A program made the translations under genes and the position numbers. A stretch of DNA of 64,000 bases. Origin: Pseudomonas sp. GOM6 (GTDB lineage: Bacteria > Pseudomonadota > Gammaproteobacteria > Pseudomonadales > Pseudomonadaceae). The notes under the pieces were generated by a model. It was not told where the DNA came from and ran no database searches. It worked only from the letters and a program-made list of their open reading frames with translations. Where the stretch lies: contig NZ_JARPUS010000006.1 in the NCBI RefSeq assembly GCF_029537485.1, positions 186,001 through 250,000 on the forward strand. The letters run 5' to 3'. Shown piece after piece: positions 1-7,296 of the stretch; the stretch's first letter is position 1; every line of letters starts with the position of its first letter.

Positions 1-127
1 CACCGGGCACGGCCTTGTCGCTATAGGTCACCGTGCCGTGCTTGTCGACATACTTGTAAATGGTCAGCGCACTGGCCTGGGCTGCTGCCAACAACAATGC
101 GCAGAAAAGGAATGAACGCCCTAGCAT
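1..127 (-). CDS. DUF4124-type exported protein, N-terminal part (runs off the window)
   Basis: The first 42 codons of a minus-strand gene are visible, starting at an ATG whose complement lies at 125-127. The product opens with a signal peptide (MLGRSFLFCALLLAAAQASA) followed by LTIYKYVDKHGTVTYSDKAVPG. A short signal peptide followed by the YKYVDxxGxVTYSD pattern is the hallmark of the DUF4124 domain, found on many small periplasmic proteins of Pseudomonas. The rest lies outside the window, so any C-terminal domain is unknown. No molecular function is established for the family. Confidence 0.75.
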   Translation of the reverse strand, partial: MLGRSFLFCALLLAAAQASALTIYKYVDKHGTVTYSDKAVPG

Positions 128-457
128 AAGCTCTCGGATTTAATGGTTATTGGTATCCGGGACTGGCAAGACTAGCAGCGTCGAAATCGACTCGCGAGCA
201 TCGCGCCCCCAAGCTGTGCGGCAATCGGCAGGGTAATCCGGCGAAATGTCTCCATATCCGACGAAAGGCTCATCGCAGCGTATTCATTCCAAACTCGCCA
301 CGGCTGACCTTGGCTGCGTGATTGAACGTCGTGACGCCCCATGGCAGGCGGAATAGTCGGCCTCGCTGGGCTTCGGTGCTGCACGTCCGGCCGCAGAGAT
401 GCGGCTCTTCCTGGAAGTGGCTTTAGCCACGATGCTTTTCAGGCGACCTCTGCGCAG
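128..457. other. Gene-free stretch with one REP-like unit
   Basis: This stretch lies between the DUF4124 gene and the 3' end of gcdR. I see no convincing gene. Short open frames here lack ribosome sites and recognisable domains. The only structured element is a REP-like unit near 411-440 with core GTGGCTTTAGCCAC (417-430). The promoter of the DUF4124 gene must lie in the left part. Confidence 0.5.
411..440. repeat. REP-like repeat, single unit
   Basis: The palindromic core GTGGCTTTAGCCAC (417-430) is the same family as the paired units at 44879-44947 and 48651-48728. These are intergenic Pseudomonas REP elements. This copy is single and lies just beyond the stop codon of gcdR. Confidence 0.6.
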
Positions 458-1375
458 CTATACCGCACTACCCGCCCGCGCCTCCCGATAGGCCTGCGCC
501 GCCGCCAGCAGCCAGTCACGAAAAGCCCCCAGCGCGGCCGACTCCAGCTTGCGTTCGGGAATCATCAGCCGATAGGCCTTGTCACTGCTGTGCAGCGCCG
601 TCGGATGCGCCGCAACCAGCCTCCCCTCGGCCAGTTCGCGCTCGATCAGAAACGGTGGAATCAGCGCCACGCCCATGCCGTGTGCGGCGGCCTGGGCAAG
701 CATGGAGAACAGCTCGTAGCGCGGCCCGGCCAGGTCGCGCGGCACATTCAGGCCCTGGGCGTTGAACCACTGCCGCCAGGCGTAGGGCCGAGTGCTTTGC
801 TGCAGCAACGGCAGCATGGCCAACTCGGCCGCGCTGAACGGCTCGCGCCCCGCCAGCAGCGCGGGGCTGCACACCGGCAGCGGCTCCTCGGGCATCAGGT
901 AATGCGCCTCGGTACCGGACCAGTCGCCGTCACCAAAGTAGATGGCAGCATCGAAGGCGGTGTCGGCGAACAGGAACGGCCGGGTGCGGTTGGTCAGGTG
1001 CACGGTGACTTCCGGATGCAACCGCTGGAAATCCTTCAGCCGCGGCACCAGCCACTGGGTGGCGAACGTCGGCACCACCGCCAGTTCCAGGCTCTGCGCA
1101 CCCTGCTGGCCCATGGCGGCGAGAGTGTCGCGCTCCACGGCGTCAAGTTGCGCGGCCACTTTGCGGCTGTATGTGAGGCCGGCCTCGGTCAGCTTGACCC
1201 CGCGCCGCGAGCGGCGGAACAGCTCGACGCCGAGGAACTCCTCCAGCCCGGCGATCTGCCGGCAGATAGCGCTCTGAGTCAGCGCCAGCTCGTGGGCGGC
1301 CTGGGTAAAGCTCTGGTGGCGAGCGGCCGACTCGAAGGCCACCAGGGCAGCCGTGCTGGGAATCTTGCGACGCAT
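458..1375 (-). CDS. gcdR: LysR-family regulator of glutarate catabolism, GcdR-like
   Basis: The 305-residue protein has an N-terminal winged helix-turn-helix (about residues 5-65, with SFTQAAHELALTQSAICRQI) and a LysR substrate-binding domain. This is the usual LysR length. It is divergent from gcdH and gcdG. In pseudomonads a LysR protein in this position activates glutarate use, and the sequence subgroup (MRRKIPSTAALVAFESAARH) fits GcvA/GcdR-like regulators. The 178-bp gap to gcdH holds a perfect palindrome (1433-1464) that is the obvious binding site. The function assignment rests mainly on neighbourhood, and the LysR family call is certain. Confidence 0.85.
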   Translation of the reverse strand: MRRKIPSTAALVAFESAARHQSFTQAAHELALTQSAICRQIAGLEEFLGVELFRRSRRGVKLTEAGLTYSRKVAAQLDAVERDTLAAMGQQGAQSLELAVVPTFATQWLVPRLKDFQRLHPEVTVHLTNRTRPFLFADTAFDAAIYFGDGDWSGTEAHYLMPEEPLPVCSPALLAGREPFSAAELAMLPLLQQSTRPYAWRQWFNAQGLNVPRDLAGPRYELFSMLAQAAAHGMGVALIPPFLIERELAEGRLVAAHPTALHSSDKAYRLMIPERKLESAALGAFRDWLLAAAQAYREARAGSAV

Positions 1376-1432
1376 CTATGCCAAGGCCTCACTCTAAACC
1401 ACTAAAAATGCCTATTAAAGCTATCTCGGAGT

Positions 1433-1464
1433 GAGTTATTCGCACAACAGTATGCGAATAACTC
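1433..1464. promoter_or_regulatory. Perfect 12-bp inverted repeat, probable GcdR operator
   Basis: GAGTTATTCGCA (1433-1444) and TGCGAATAACTC (1453-1464) are exact reverse complements separated by 8 bp. The element lies between divergent gcdR and gcdH, about 90 bp upstream of the gcdH start. The size and position suit a LysR tetramer recognition site. That it is bound by GcdR is inferred. Confidence 0.75.
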
Positions 1465-1553
1465 GTTTGCCGCATGCGGCGCACGGGCCTAGTCTTTCCC
1501 CACTGCCCGGCCAGCGCGCCGGCCCTTCACTGCCCTGTTTCGAGGATTCGCCC

Positions 1554-2735
1554 ATGGCCGCCAAGGCAAGCTTCAACTGGATCGACCCACTGCTGCTGGA
1601 CCAACAGCTGACCGAAGAAGAGCGCATGGTGCGCGACAGCGCCCAGCAGTTCGCCGCCGACAAGCTGGCCCCGCGCGTGCTGGAAGCCTTCCGCCACGAG
1701 CAGACCGATCCGAAGATCTTCCGCGAGATGGGCGAGACCGGCCTGCTCGGCGCCACCATCCCGGAAACCTACGGCGGCAGCGGCCTCAACTACGTGTGCT
1801 ACGGCCTGATCGCCCGCGAAGTAGAGCGCATCGACTCCGGCTACCGCTCGATGATGAGCGTGCAGTCCTCCTTGGTGATGGTGCCGATCCACGAGTTCGG
1901 CAATGAAGCCACCAAGCAGAAGTACCTGCCCAAGCTGGCCAGCGGTGAGTACATCGGCTGCTTCGGCCTGACCGAGCCGAACCACGGCTCCGACCCGGGC
2001 TCGATGATCACCCGCGCCAAGAAGGTCGACGGCGGCTACCGCCTGACCGGCAGCAAGATGTGGATCACCAACAGCCCGATCGCCGATGTGTTCGTGGTGT
2101 GGGCCAAGGACGATGCCGGCGAGATTCGCGGCTTCGTGCTGGAGAAGGGCTGGCAAGGTCTGAGTGCTCCGGCCATCCACGGCAAGGTCGGCCTGCGCGC
2201 CTCGATCACCGGCGAGATCGTCATGGACAACGTGTTCTGCCCGGAAGAAAACGCCTTCCCCGACGTGCGCGGCCTGAAAGGCCCGTTCACCTGCCTCAAC
2301 TCCGCCCGCTATGGCATCAGCTGGGGCGCACTGGGCGCCGCCGAGTTCTGCTGGCACACCGCCCGCCAGTACACCCTCGACCGCACCCAGTTCGGCCGCC
2401 CACTGGCGCAGACCCAGCTGATCCAGAAGAAGCTGGCCGACATGCAGACCGAAATCACCCTGGCCCTGCAAGGCTGCCTGCGCCTGGGCCGGATGAAGGA
2501 CGAGGGCACCGCCGCGGTGGAAATCACCTCGATCATGAAGCGCAACAGCTGCGGCAAGGCGCTGGATATCGCCCGTATGGCCCGCGACATGATGGGCGGC
2601 AACGGCATCAGCGACGAGTTCGGCGTGGCCCGCCACCTGGTCAACCTGGAGGTGGTCAACACCTACGAGGGCACCCACGACGTGCATGCGCTGATTCTCG
2701 GCCGCGCGCAGACCGGTTTGCAGGCGTTCTTCTAA
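1554..2735 (+). CDS. gcdH: Glutaryl-CoA dehydrogenase
   Basis: This is a 393-residue FAD-dependent acyl-CoA dehydrogenase that oxidatively decarboxylates glutaryl-CoA to crotonyl-CoA in lysine/glutarate breakdown. Visible hallmarks are the [15 protein letters not shown] flavin-binding segment, [16 protein letters not shown], and the C-terminal [16 protein letters not shown] with [17 protein letters not shown]. The last segment carries the catalytic-Glu region typical of glutaryl-CoA dehydrogenases. I chose the ATG at 1554 because [19 protein letters not shown] is the family N-terminus and GAGG lies upstream. The frame is open further upstream but that part runs through the operator. It is followed by gcdG. 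Confidence 0.95.
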   Translation: MAAKASFNWIDPLLLDQQLTEEERMVRDSAQQFAADKLAPRVLEAFRHEQTDPKIFREMGETGLLGATIPETYGGSGLNYVCYGLIAREVERIDSGYRSMMSVQSSLVMVPIHEFGNEATKQKYLPKLASGEYIGCFGLTEPNHGSDPGSMITRAKKVDGGYRLTGSKMWITNSPIADVFVVWAKDDAGEIRGFVLEKGWQGLSAPAIHGKVGLRASITGEIVMDNVFCPEENAFPDVRGLKGPFTCLNSARYGISWGALGAAEFCWHTARQYTLDRTQFGRPLAQTQLIQKKLADMQTEITLALQGCLRLGRMKDEGTAAVEITSIMKRNSCGKALDIARMARDMMGGNGISDEFGVARHLVNLEVVNTYEGTHDVHALILGRAQTGLQAFF

Positions 2736-2768
2736 GCCAATGCCGTAGGCTGGGTAGAGCCGCATGCG

Positions 2769-2847
2769 GCGAAACCCAGCGTCGAGTTGCTGGGTTTCGC
2801 GATGCTCTCCCCAGCCTTCGTCTGCCCCCCCTCTCCCTCCGGGAGAG
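2769..2847. other. Two hairpins between gcdH and gcdG
   Basis: A perfect 12-bp inverted repeat (GCGAAACCCAGC at 2769-2780, GCTGGGTTTCGC at 2789-2800) is followed by CTCTCCC/GGGAGAG (2831-2837, 2841-2847). Neither has a T-run, so they are not classical terminators. They may protect or process the gcdHG mRNA. The first resembles a dispersed Pseudomonas intergenic repeat. Confidence 0.5.
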
Positions 2848-2885
2848 GGAGCCGCTTAGCCCATTCGCCTGCCCGTGAGGTTTCC

Positions 2886-4109
2886 ATGCCCGGCGCCCTG
2901 TCGCATATCCGCGTCCTCGACCTGTCCCGCGTGCTCGCCGGCCCCTGGGCCGGGCAGATACTCGCCGACCTCGGTGCCGAGGTGATCAAGGTCGAGCGCC
3001 CCGGCTCGGGCGACGACACCCGTCACTGGGGCCCGCCCTATATCAAGGACGCCGAAGGCAACGACAGCCGCGAGGCCGCCTACTTCCAGTGCGCCAACCG
3101 CAACAAGCAATCGCTGACCCTGGACTTCACCCAGCCCGAGGGCCAACGCCTGGTGCGCGAACTGGCGGCGCAGTGCGATGTGGTGCTGGAGAACTTCAAG
3201 GTCGGCGGCCTCAAGGCCTACGGCCTCGGTTATGAATCGCTGAAAGCGGTCAACCCGCGACTGATCTACTGCTCCATCACCGGCTTCGGGCAGGACGGGC
3301 CCTACGCCAAGCGGGCAGGCTATGACTTCATGATCCAGGGGCTCGGCGGGCTGATGAGCCTGACCGGCAAGCCCGATGGCGAGGACGGTGCCGGCCCCAT
3401 GAAGGTCGGCGTCGCCCTCACCGATATTCTCACCGGCCTTTACGCCACCATCGGTGTACTGGCTGCGCTGAACGCCCGCGAACAAACCGGGCAGGGCCAG
3501 TACATCGACGTGGCGCTGCTCGACGTGCAGGTGGCCTGCCTGGCCAACCAGGCGATGAACTACCTGGCCACCGGCAACGCGCCCAAACGCCTGGGCAACG
3601 CCCACCCGAACATCGTGCCCTACCAGGATTTCCCCAGCGCCGACGGCGATTTCATCCTGGCGGTGGGCAACGACGGGCAGTTCCGCAAGTTTTGCGAGGT
3701 CGCCGGCCTACCGGCTTTGGCCGACGACCCGCGCTTTTCCAGCAACAAGGCCCGCGTCGCTCACCGCGCAGAGCTGATCCCGCTGCTGCGCCAGGCCACG
3801 GTGTTCAAGACCACGGCCGAATGGATCACCCTGCTGGAAGCCGCCGGCGTGCCCTGCGGGCCGATCAACGACCTGGCCCAGGTATTCGCCGACCCGCAGG
3901 TGCGGGCCCGCGGCCTGCGTCTGGATCTGGCCAACGGCATGGGCAGCACGACCCCGCAGGTGGCCAGCCCGCTACGCCTGTCGGAAACGCCCGTGGAGTA
4001 CCGCTCGGCGCCGCCGCTGCTGGGCGAGCACTCGCACGCTCTGCTGCAGCGCCTGCTCAATCTGGATGAAGCCACTATCGCCCGCCTGCGCGAACAGGGC
4101 GTGGTGTAA
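2886..4109 (+). CDS. gcdG: Glutarate CoA-transferase (class III, CaiB/BaiF family)
   Basis: This 407-residue class III CoA-transferase begins MPGALSHIRVLDLSRVLAGPW and has the family features GAEVIKVERPGSGDDTRHWG and FGQDGPYAKRAGYDFMIQG. In Pseudomonas the partner of gcdH activates glutarate by transferring CoA, probably from succinyl-CoA, so the two genes together take glutarate to crotonyl-CoA. Start 2886 is preceded by GTGAGG, and the longer open frame runs through the intergenic hairpins. The donor specificity is inferred from context. Confidence 0.88.
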   Translation: MPGALSHIRVLDLSRVLAGPWAGQILADLGAEVIKVERPGSGDDTRHWGPPYIKDAEGNDSREAAYFQCANRNKQSLTLDFTQPEGQRLVRELAAQCDVVLENFKVGGLKAYGLGYESLKAVNPRLIYCSITGFGQDGPYAKRAGYDFMIQGLGGLMSLTGKPDGEDGAGPMKVGVALTDILTGLYATIGVLAALNAREQTGQGQYIDVALLDVQVACLANQAMNYLATGNAPKRLGNAHPNIVPYQDFPSADGDFILAVGNDGQFRKFCEVAGLPALADDPRFSSNKARVAHRAELIPLLRQATVFKTTAEWITLLEAAGVPCGPINDLAQVFADPQVRARGLRLDLANGMGSTTPQVASPLRLSETPVEYRSAPPLLGEHSHALLQRLLNLDEATIARLREQGVV

Positions 4110-4174
4110 GCGACACTTGCGCTGCCAGCTTCGGCCGGGTAGCGTTGAGCCAGCTTTCAGGAGACACCGATTCC

Positions 4175-4285
4175 ATGAACCTTCGCCCGCACCTCGCCCT
4201 CGTCTGCGCCGCCCCGCGTGCCGCAGCGCTGTCGGCTGCGCGCGCATACTTTTATGGGTACTGGTTTAGCCACGGGCGCGCCTGA
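4175..4285 (+). CDS. Aromatic amino-acid leader peptide (attenuation)
   Basis: This is a 36-codon ORF with a CAGGAG ribosome site (4158-4163), reading MNLRPHLALVCAAPRAAALS then AARAYFYGYWFSHGRA. Residues 25-31 (YFYGYWF, 4247-4267) are six aromatic residues around one Gly, and they cover Tyr, Phe and Trp. It is followed by a strong intrinsic terminator and then a DAHP synthase gene. That is the classical layout of ribosome-mediated attenuation: shortage of a charged aromatic tRNA stalls the ribosome in the run and favours read-through. The end of the ORF and the bases after it can also form GGGCG..CCTG/CAGG..CGCCC (4274-4302). Regulation is inferred from this layout. Confidence 0.85.
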   Translation: MNLRPHLALVCAAPRAAALSAARAYFYGYWFSHGRA

Positions 4286-4334
4286 TACCCCACAGGCGCC
4301 CCGCACATCCGGGTCGCCACCAGTGAGTTTCCCC

Positions 4335-4374
4335 AAAACCCCCGGTCGGCCACCCGACCGGGGGTTTTGTTTTG
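4335..4374 (+). terminator. Attenuator terminator upstream of DAHP synthase
   Basis: AAAACCCCCGGTCGG pairs with CCGACCGGGGGTTTT across a short loop (4335-4368), followed by GTTTTG. It lies 50 bp after the leader stop codon and 148 bp before the DAHP synthase start, so it would end transcription early unless an alternative fold wins. Confidence 0.9.
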
Positions 4375-4390
4375 CATCGAGGAAACCAAC

Positions 4391-4477
4391 ATGACCGCAT
4401 ACCGTTACCGCAGCTCTGCCTGGCGATTTAGCCGCTTCGCCCACCCACACCGAACCGACTGCCGAACACCTCGCTAG
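4391..4477 (+). CDS. Second aromatic-rich mini-ORF after the attenuator
   Basis: This 28-codon ORF starts 17 bases after the terminator U-tract, with a good ribosome site (GAGGAAA, 5-6 bases before ATG). It reads MTAYRYRSSAWRFSRFAHPH then RTDCRTPR, so five of its first 16 residues are Tyr, Tyr, Trp, Phe and Phe. Because it is beyond the terminator, it would be translated only on read-through transcripts. It ends 38 bases before the DAHP synthase start. It may be a second sensing or coupling ORF, a relic of a duplicated leader, or chance. I know of no family for it. Confidence 0.45.
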   Translation: MTAYRYRSSAWRFSRFAHPHRTDCRTPR

Positions 4478-4515
4478 CGCCGCGCGGCAATGCCGCCGGC
4501 CAAGGACTGCCGAAC

Positions 4516-5577
4516 ATGAATGCTCCCCTGAATATCGTCGCCACTGCCAAACCCCGCGCCGAAACCCTACCGACACCGGCCCAGCTGCGCCAGCAGTTAC
4601 CCCTCGACCCGCTGCTCGCCGAGCGCGTACACCAGCAACGCGCCGCCATCCGCGCCATCCTCGCCGGCCGCGACCCGCGCCTGCTGGTGGTGATCGGCCC
4701 CTGCTCGCTGCACGACCCCGAATCCGCCCTCGACTACGGTCAGCGCCTGGCCAGGCTGCAGGAAGAAGTGGGCGACCAGCTGTTGCTGGTGATGCGCGCC
4801 TACCTGGAAAAACCGCGCACCACGGTGGGCTGGAAAGGCCTGTTGTTCGACCCGCACCTGGATGGCAGCGGTGCCGCCGACGAGGGTCTGCGCCTGTCCC
4901 GCGGCCTGCTCCTCGACCTGCTGCGCCTGGGCCTGCCGCTGGCCAGCGAGCTGTTGCAGCCGATGGCGGCGGCCTATATCGACGACCTGCTCGGCTGGGC
5001 GGCTATCGGCGCGCGCACCAGTGAATCCCAGGTGCACCGAGAGATGGTCAGCGGGCTCGACCTGCCTGTGGGCTTCAAGAACGGTACCGACGGTGGCCTG
5101 ACCATCGCCTGCGACGCCATGCAGGCATCCGCTCAGGGCCATCGCCATTTCGGCCTGGATGAGCAGGGCCGACCGGCGCTGCTGCACAGCCTGGGCAACC
5201 CGCACACTCACCTGGTGCTGCGCGGAGGCCATCAGGGGCCGAACTACGCCGCCGAGCAGGTCGCTGCCGCCAACGCCACGCTGAGCAAGCGTGGCCTGCA
5301 GGCAAGCATCATGGTCGATTGCAGCCACGCCAACAGCGGCAAGGACCCGGCGCGCCAACCCGAGGTGCTACACGAAGTACTACGTCAGCGCCTGGCGGGT
5401 GATCTGTCACTACGAGGCGTGATGCTGGAAAGCCACCTCATCGATGGCTGCCAGCCCCTGCAACCGGCATTGCGCTACGGCCAGTCGATCACCGACGCCT
5501 GCCTCGGCTGGAGTGCCAGCGAAGCGCTGCTGCTTGAGGCAGCCAGGCGTCTACGGCAGGGCGTTGAGACATCTTGA
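4516..5577 (+). CDS. 3-deoxy-7-phosphoheptulonate (DAHP) synthase, class I
   Basis: The 353-residue enzyme condenses phosphoenolpyruvate and erythrose-4-phosphate, the first step of the shikimate pathway. The class I (AroF/AroG/AroH-like) signature is clear: VVIGPCSLHDPESALDYG, MRAYLEKPRTTVGWKG, LPVGFKNGTDGG, and the metal-site region VDCSHANSGKDP. ATG 4516 follows AAGGA. The upstream leader and attenuator imply that transcription rises when aromatic amino acids run short. I cannot tell from sequence which amino acid gives allosteric feedback, so I leave out the gene letter. Confidence 0.93.
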   Translation: MNAPLNIVATAKPRAETLPTPAQLRQQLPLDPLLAERVHQQRAAIRAILAGRDPRLLVVIGPCSLHDPESALDYGQRLARLQEEVGDQLLLVMRAYLEKPRTTVGWKGLLFDPHLDGSGAADEGLRLSRGLLLDLLRLGLPLASELLQPMAAAYIDDLLGWAAIGARTSESQVHREMVSGLDLPVGFKNGTDGGLTIACDAMQASAQGHRHFGLDEQGRPALLHSLGNPHTHLVLRGGHQGPNYAAEQVAAANATLSKRGLQASIMVDCSHANSGKDPARQPEVLHEVLRQRLAGDLSLRGVMLESHLIDGCQPLQPALRYGQSITDACLGWSASEALLLEAARRLRQGVETS

Positions 5578-5594
5578 AACCATCAATGGAGGGA

Positions 5595-5620
5595 TATCAC
5601 CCTGATTCAGCAGGGTGATA
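5595..5620. promoter_or_regulatory. Perfect 10-bp inverted repeat between DAHP synthase and MFS genes
   Basis: TATCACCCTG (5595-5604) and CAGGGTGATA (5611-5620) are exact reverse complements with a 6-bp loop. There is no T-run, so it is either a regulator site for the transporter gene downstream or a weak transcript-end hairpin. Confidence 0.45.
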
Positions 5621-5704
5621 ACACTTACGAGCGATACTAAACCCGCAAACGGCAGGTCTACTCTGACCATCCCCCTTTCGCCTGATGGTCGAGGAGCCCT
5701 GCCA

Positions 5705-7036
5705 GTGTCCAATAACAACAACGGCTACCCCTCCAGTCTCTCCGCCTGGATCACCGTGACCATTCTGATGGTCGCCTACGTACTGTCCTTTATCGATCGA
5801 CAGATCCTCAATCTGCTGGTCGGCCCCATCCGCCGCGATCTGGCCATCAGCGATACCGAGATGAGCCTGCTGATGGGCCTGTCCTTCGCGCTGTTCTACA
5901 CCATCTGCGGCATTCCCCTCGGACGTCTGGCGGATACCAAGAGCCGCCGTGGCCTGATCGCCTTCGGCATCATCTTCTGGAGCGCGGCCACTGCCGCCTG
6001 CGGCCTGGCCAAACAGTATTGGCAGTTCCTGTTCTGCCGCATCGGCGTAGGTGTCGGCGAAGCGGCACTGTCGCCCGCCGCCTACTCGCTGATCGCCGAC
6101 AGCTTCCCGCCCAACCGCCGCGCCACGGCCATGGCGGTCTACGGTATGGGGGTCTACCTCGGCTCAGGGATCGCCTTCCTGCTTGGCGGCCTGGTGATCC
6201 AGTTCGCCTCGGCCCAAGGCGATGTCGTGCTACCCGTGTTCGGAGAAGTACGCCCCTGGCAACTGATCTTCCTTATCCTCGGCGCCGCCGGAATCCTGTT
6301 CACCTTGTTGATGCTGGCCGTGAAAGAACCCGCGCGGCGCGGTGCCGGAGCCGGCGTGTCCGTGCCCCTGGCAGAAGTAGGCCGCTACATCCGCAGCAAC
6401 CGCCGCACCGTGCTGTGCCACAACTTCGGCTTCGCCGGGCTGTCCTTCGCCGGCTACGGTAGCGCAGCCTGGATTCCGACCTTTTATATTCGTACTTACG
6501 GATGGGATGCCGGGCAGGTCGGCATCATCTACGGCAGCCTGGTGGCCGTGTTCGGTTGCATCGGCATCGTCTTCGGCGGGCGCCTGGCAGATTGGCTGGC
6601 CAAGCGCGGACGCACTGACGCCAACATGCGCGTGGGGCTTTACGCCGCAATGGGCGCGCTACCGCTGGTACTTATCTTCCCACTGATGCCCAATGCACTC
6701 TGGGCCACCGTGCTGCTGGCGCCGACCATCTTCTGCCTGAGCATGCCGTTCGGCGTAGCGCCGGCCGCCATCCAGGAAATCATGCCCAACTCGATGCGCG
6801 GCCAAGCCTCGGCCATCTACCTGTTTGTCATCACGCTGTTCGGCCTGGGCCTGGGCCCTACCGCCGTGGCACTGGTCACCGACTACGTGTTCGCCGACGA
6901 CAACGCCTTGCGCTACTCGTTGCTGATTGTCACCACTCTGGCCGTGTTCGGCTCGGTACTGCTGCTCTGGCGCGGCCTGAGCCCCTACCGCGACAGTCTG
7001 GTGCGTCTGCAGCAATGGTCGACACAGCCCGCCTGA
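5705..7036 (+). CDS. Major facilitator superfamily transporter
   Basis: This 443-residue polytopic protein has about 12 hydrophobic segments. The MFS loop 2-3 motif is present as GIPLGRLADTKSRRGLIAFG, and there is an RIGVGVGEAALSPAAYSLIAD segment in TM4/5. The overall look (SFIDRQILNLLVGPIRRDL, GMGVYLGSGIAFLLGG) is that of Spinster-like MFS members in proteobacteria that sit near aromatic or hydrophobic-compound genes. I start at GTG 5705 because GAGGAG lies 8 bases upstream. An upstream in-frame GTG at 5615 lies inside the inverted repeat. The substrate is unknown. A terminator follows, so it may be separate from the DUF1302 operon. Confidence 0.85.
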   Translation: MSNNNNGYPSSLSAWITVTILMVAYVLSFIDRQILNLLVGPIRRDLAISDTEMSLLMGLSFALFYTICGIPLGRLADTKSRRGLIAFGIIFWSAATAACGLAKQYWQFLFCRIGVGVGEAALSPAAYSLIADSFPPNRRATAMAVYGMGVYLGSGIAFLLGGLVIQFASAQGDVVLPVFGEVRPWQLIFLILGAAGILFTLLMLAVKEPARRGAGAGVSVPLAEVGRYIRSNRRTVLCHNFGFAGLSFAGYGSAAWIPTFYIRTYGWDAGQVGIIYGSLVAVFGCIGIVFGGRLADWLAKRGRTDANMRVGLYAAMGALPLVLIFPLMPNALWATVLLAPTIFCLSMPFGVAPAAIQEIMPNSMRGQASAIYLFVITLFGLGLGPTAVALVTDYVFADDNALRYSLLIVTTLAVFGSVLLLWRGLSPYRDSLVRLQQWSTQPA

Positions 7037-7053
7037 TCCAGTTCACACACAAT

Positions 7054-7083
7054 AAAAAACCCCGCAGATGCGGGGTTTTTTAT
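7054..7083 (+). terminator. Intrinsic terminator after the MFS gene
   Basis: The stem AAAAAACCCCGC/GCGGGGTTTTTT with loop AGAT is preceded by an A-run and followed by a T-run. It ends the MFS transcript. Confidence 0.9.
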
Positions 7084-7296
7084 TGCCTCTTTGCCGACTC
7101 ACACCTGTACATCGGCAGCCATACCCATACCTCTGATAGCCAAGCATTCACCGAACTTTTGGCAGAGCAAAAGCCCCATCAATCAAGGCCATTAGTACTT
7201 TGGAGCTACACCAAAAATACTCCCTTGGTGCGCTTATGAGGCTGTCATCCGCTGGGTAGGGTGCACAGCAGTTCCACCCAACACTTGGAGAGCCTC

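Noticed and set aside
341..1405. Long plus-strand open frame opposite gcdR
   Set aside because: It is a GC-rich shadow of the real LysR gene: His/Gln/Arg-rich, with no domain or ribosome site.
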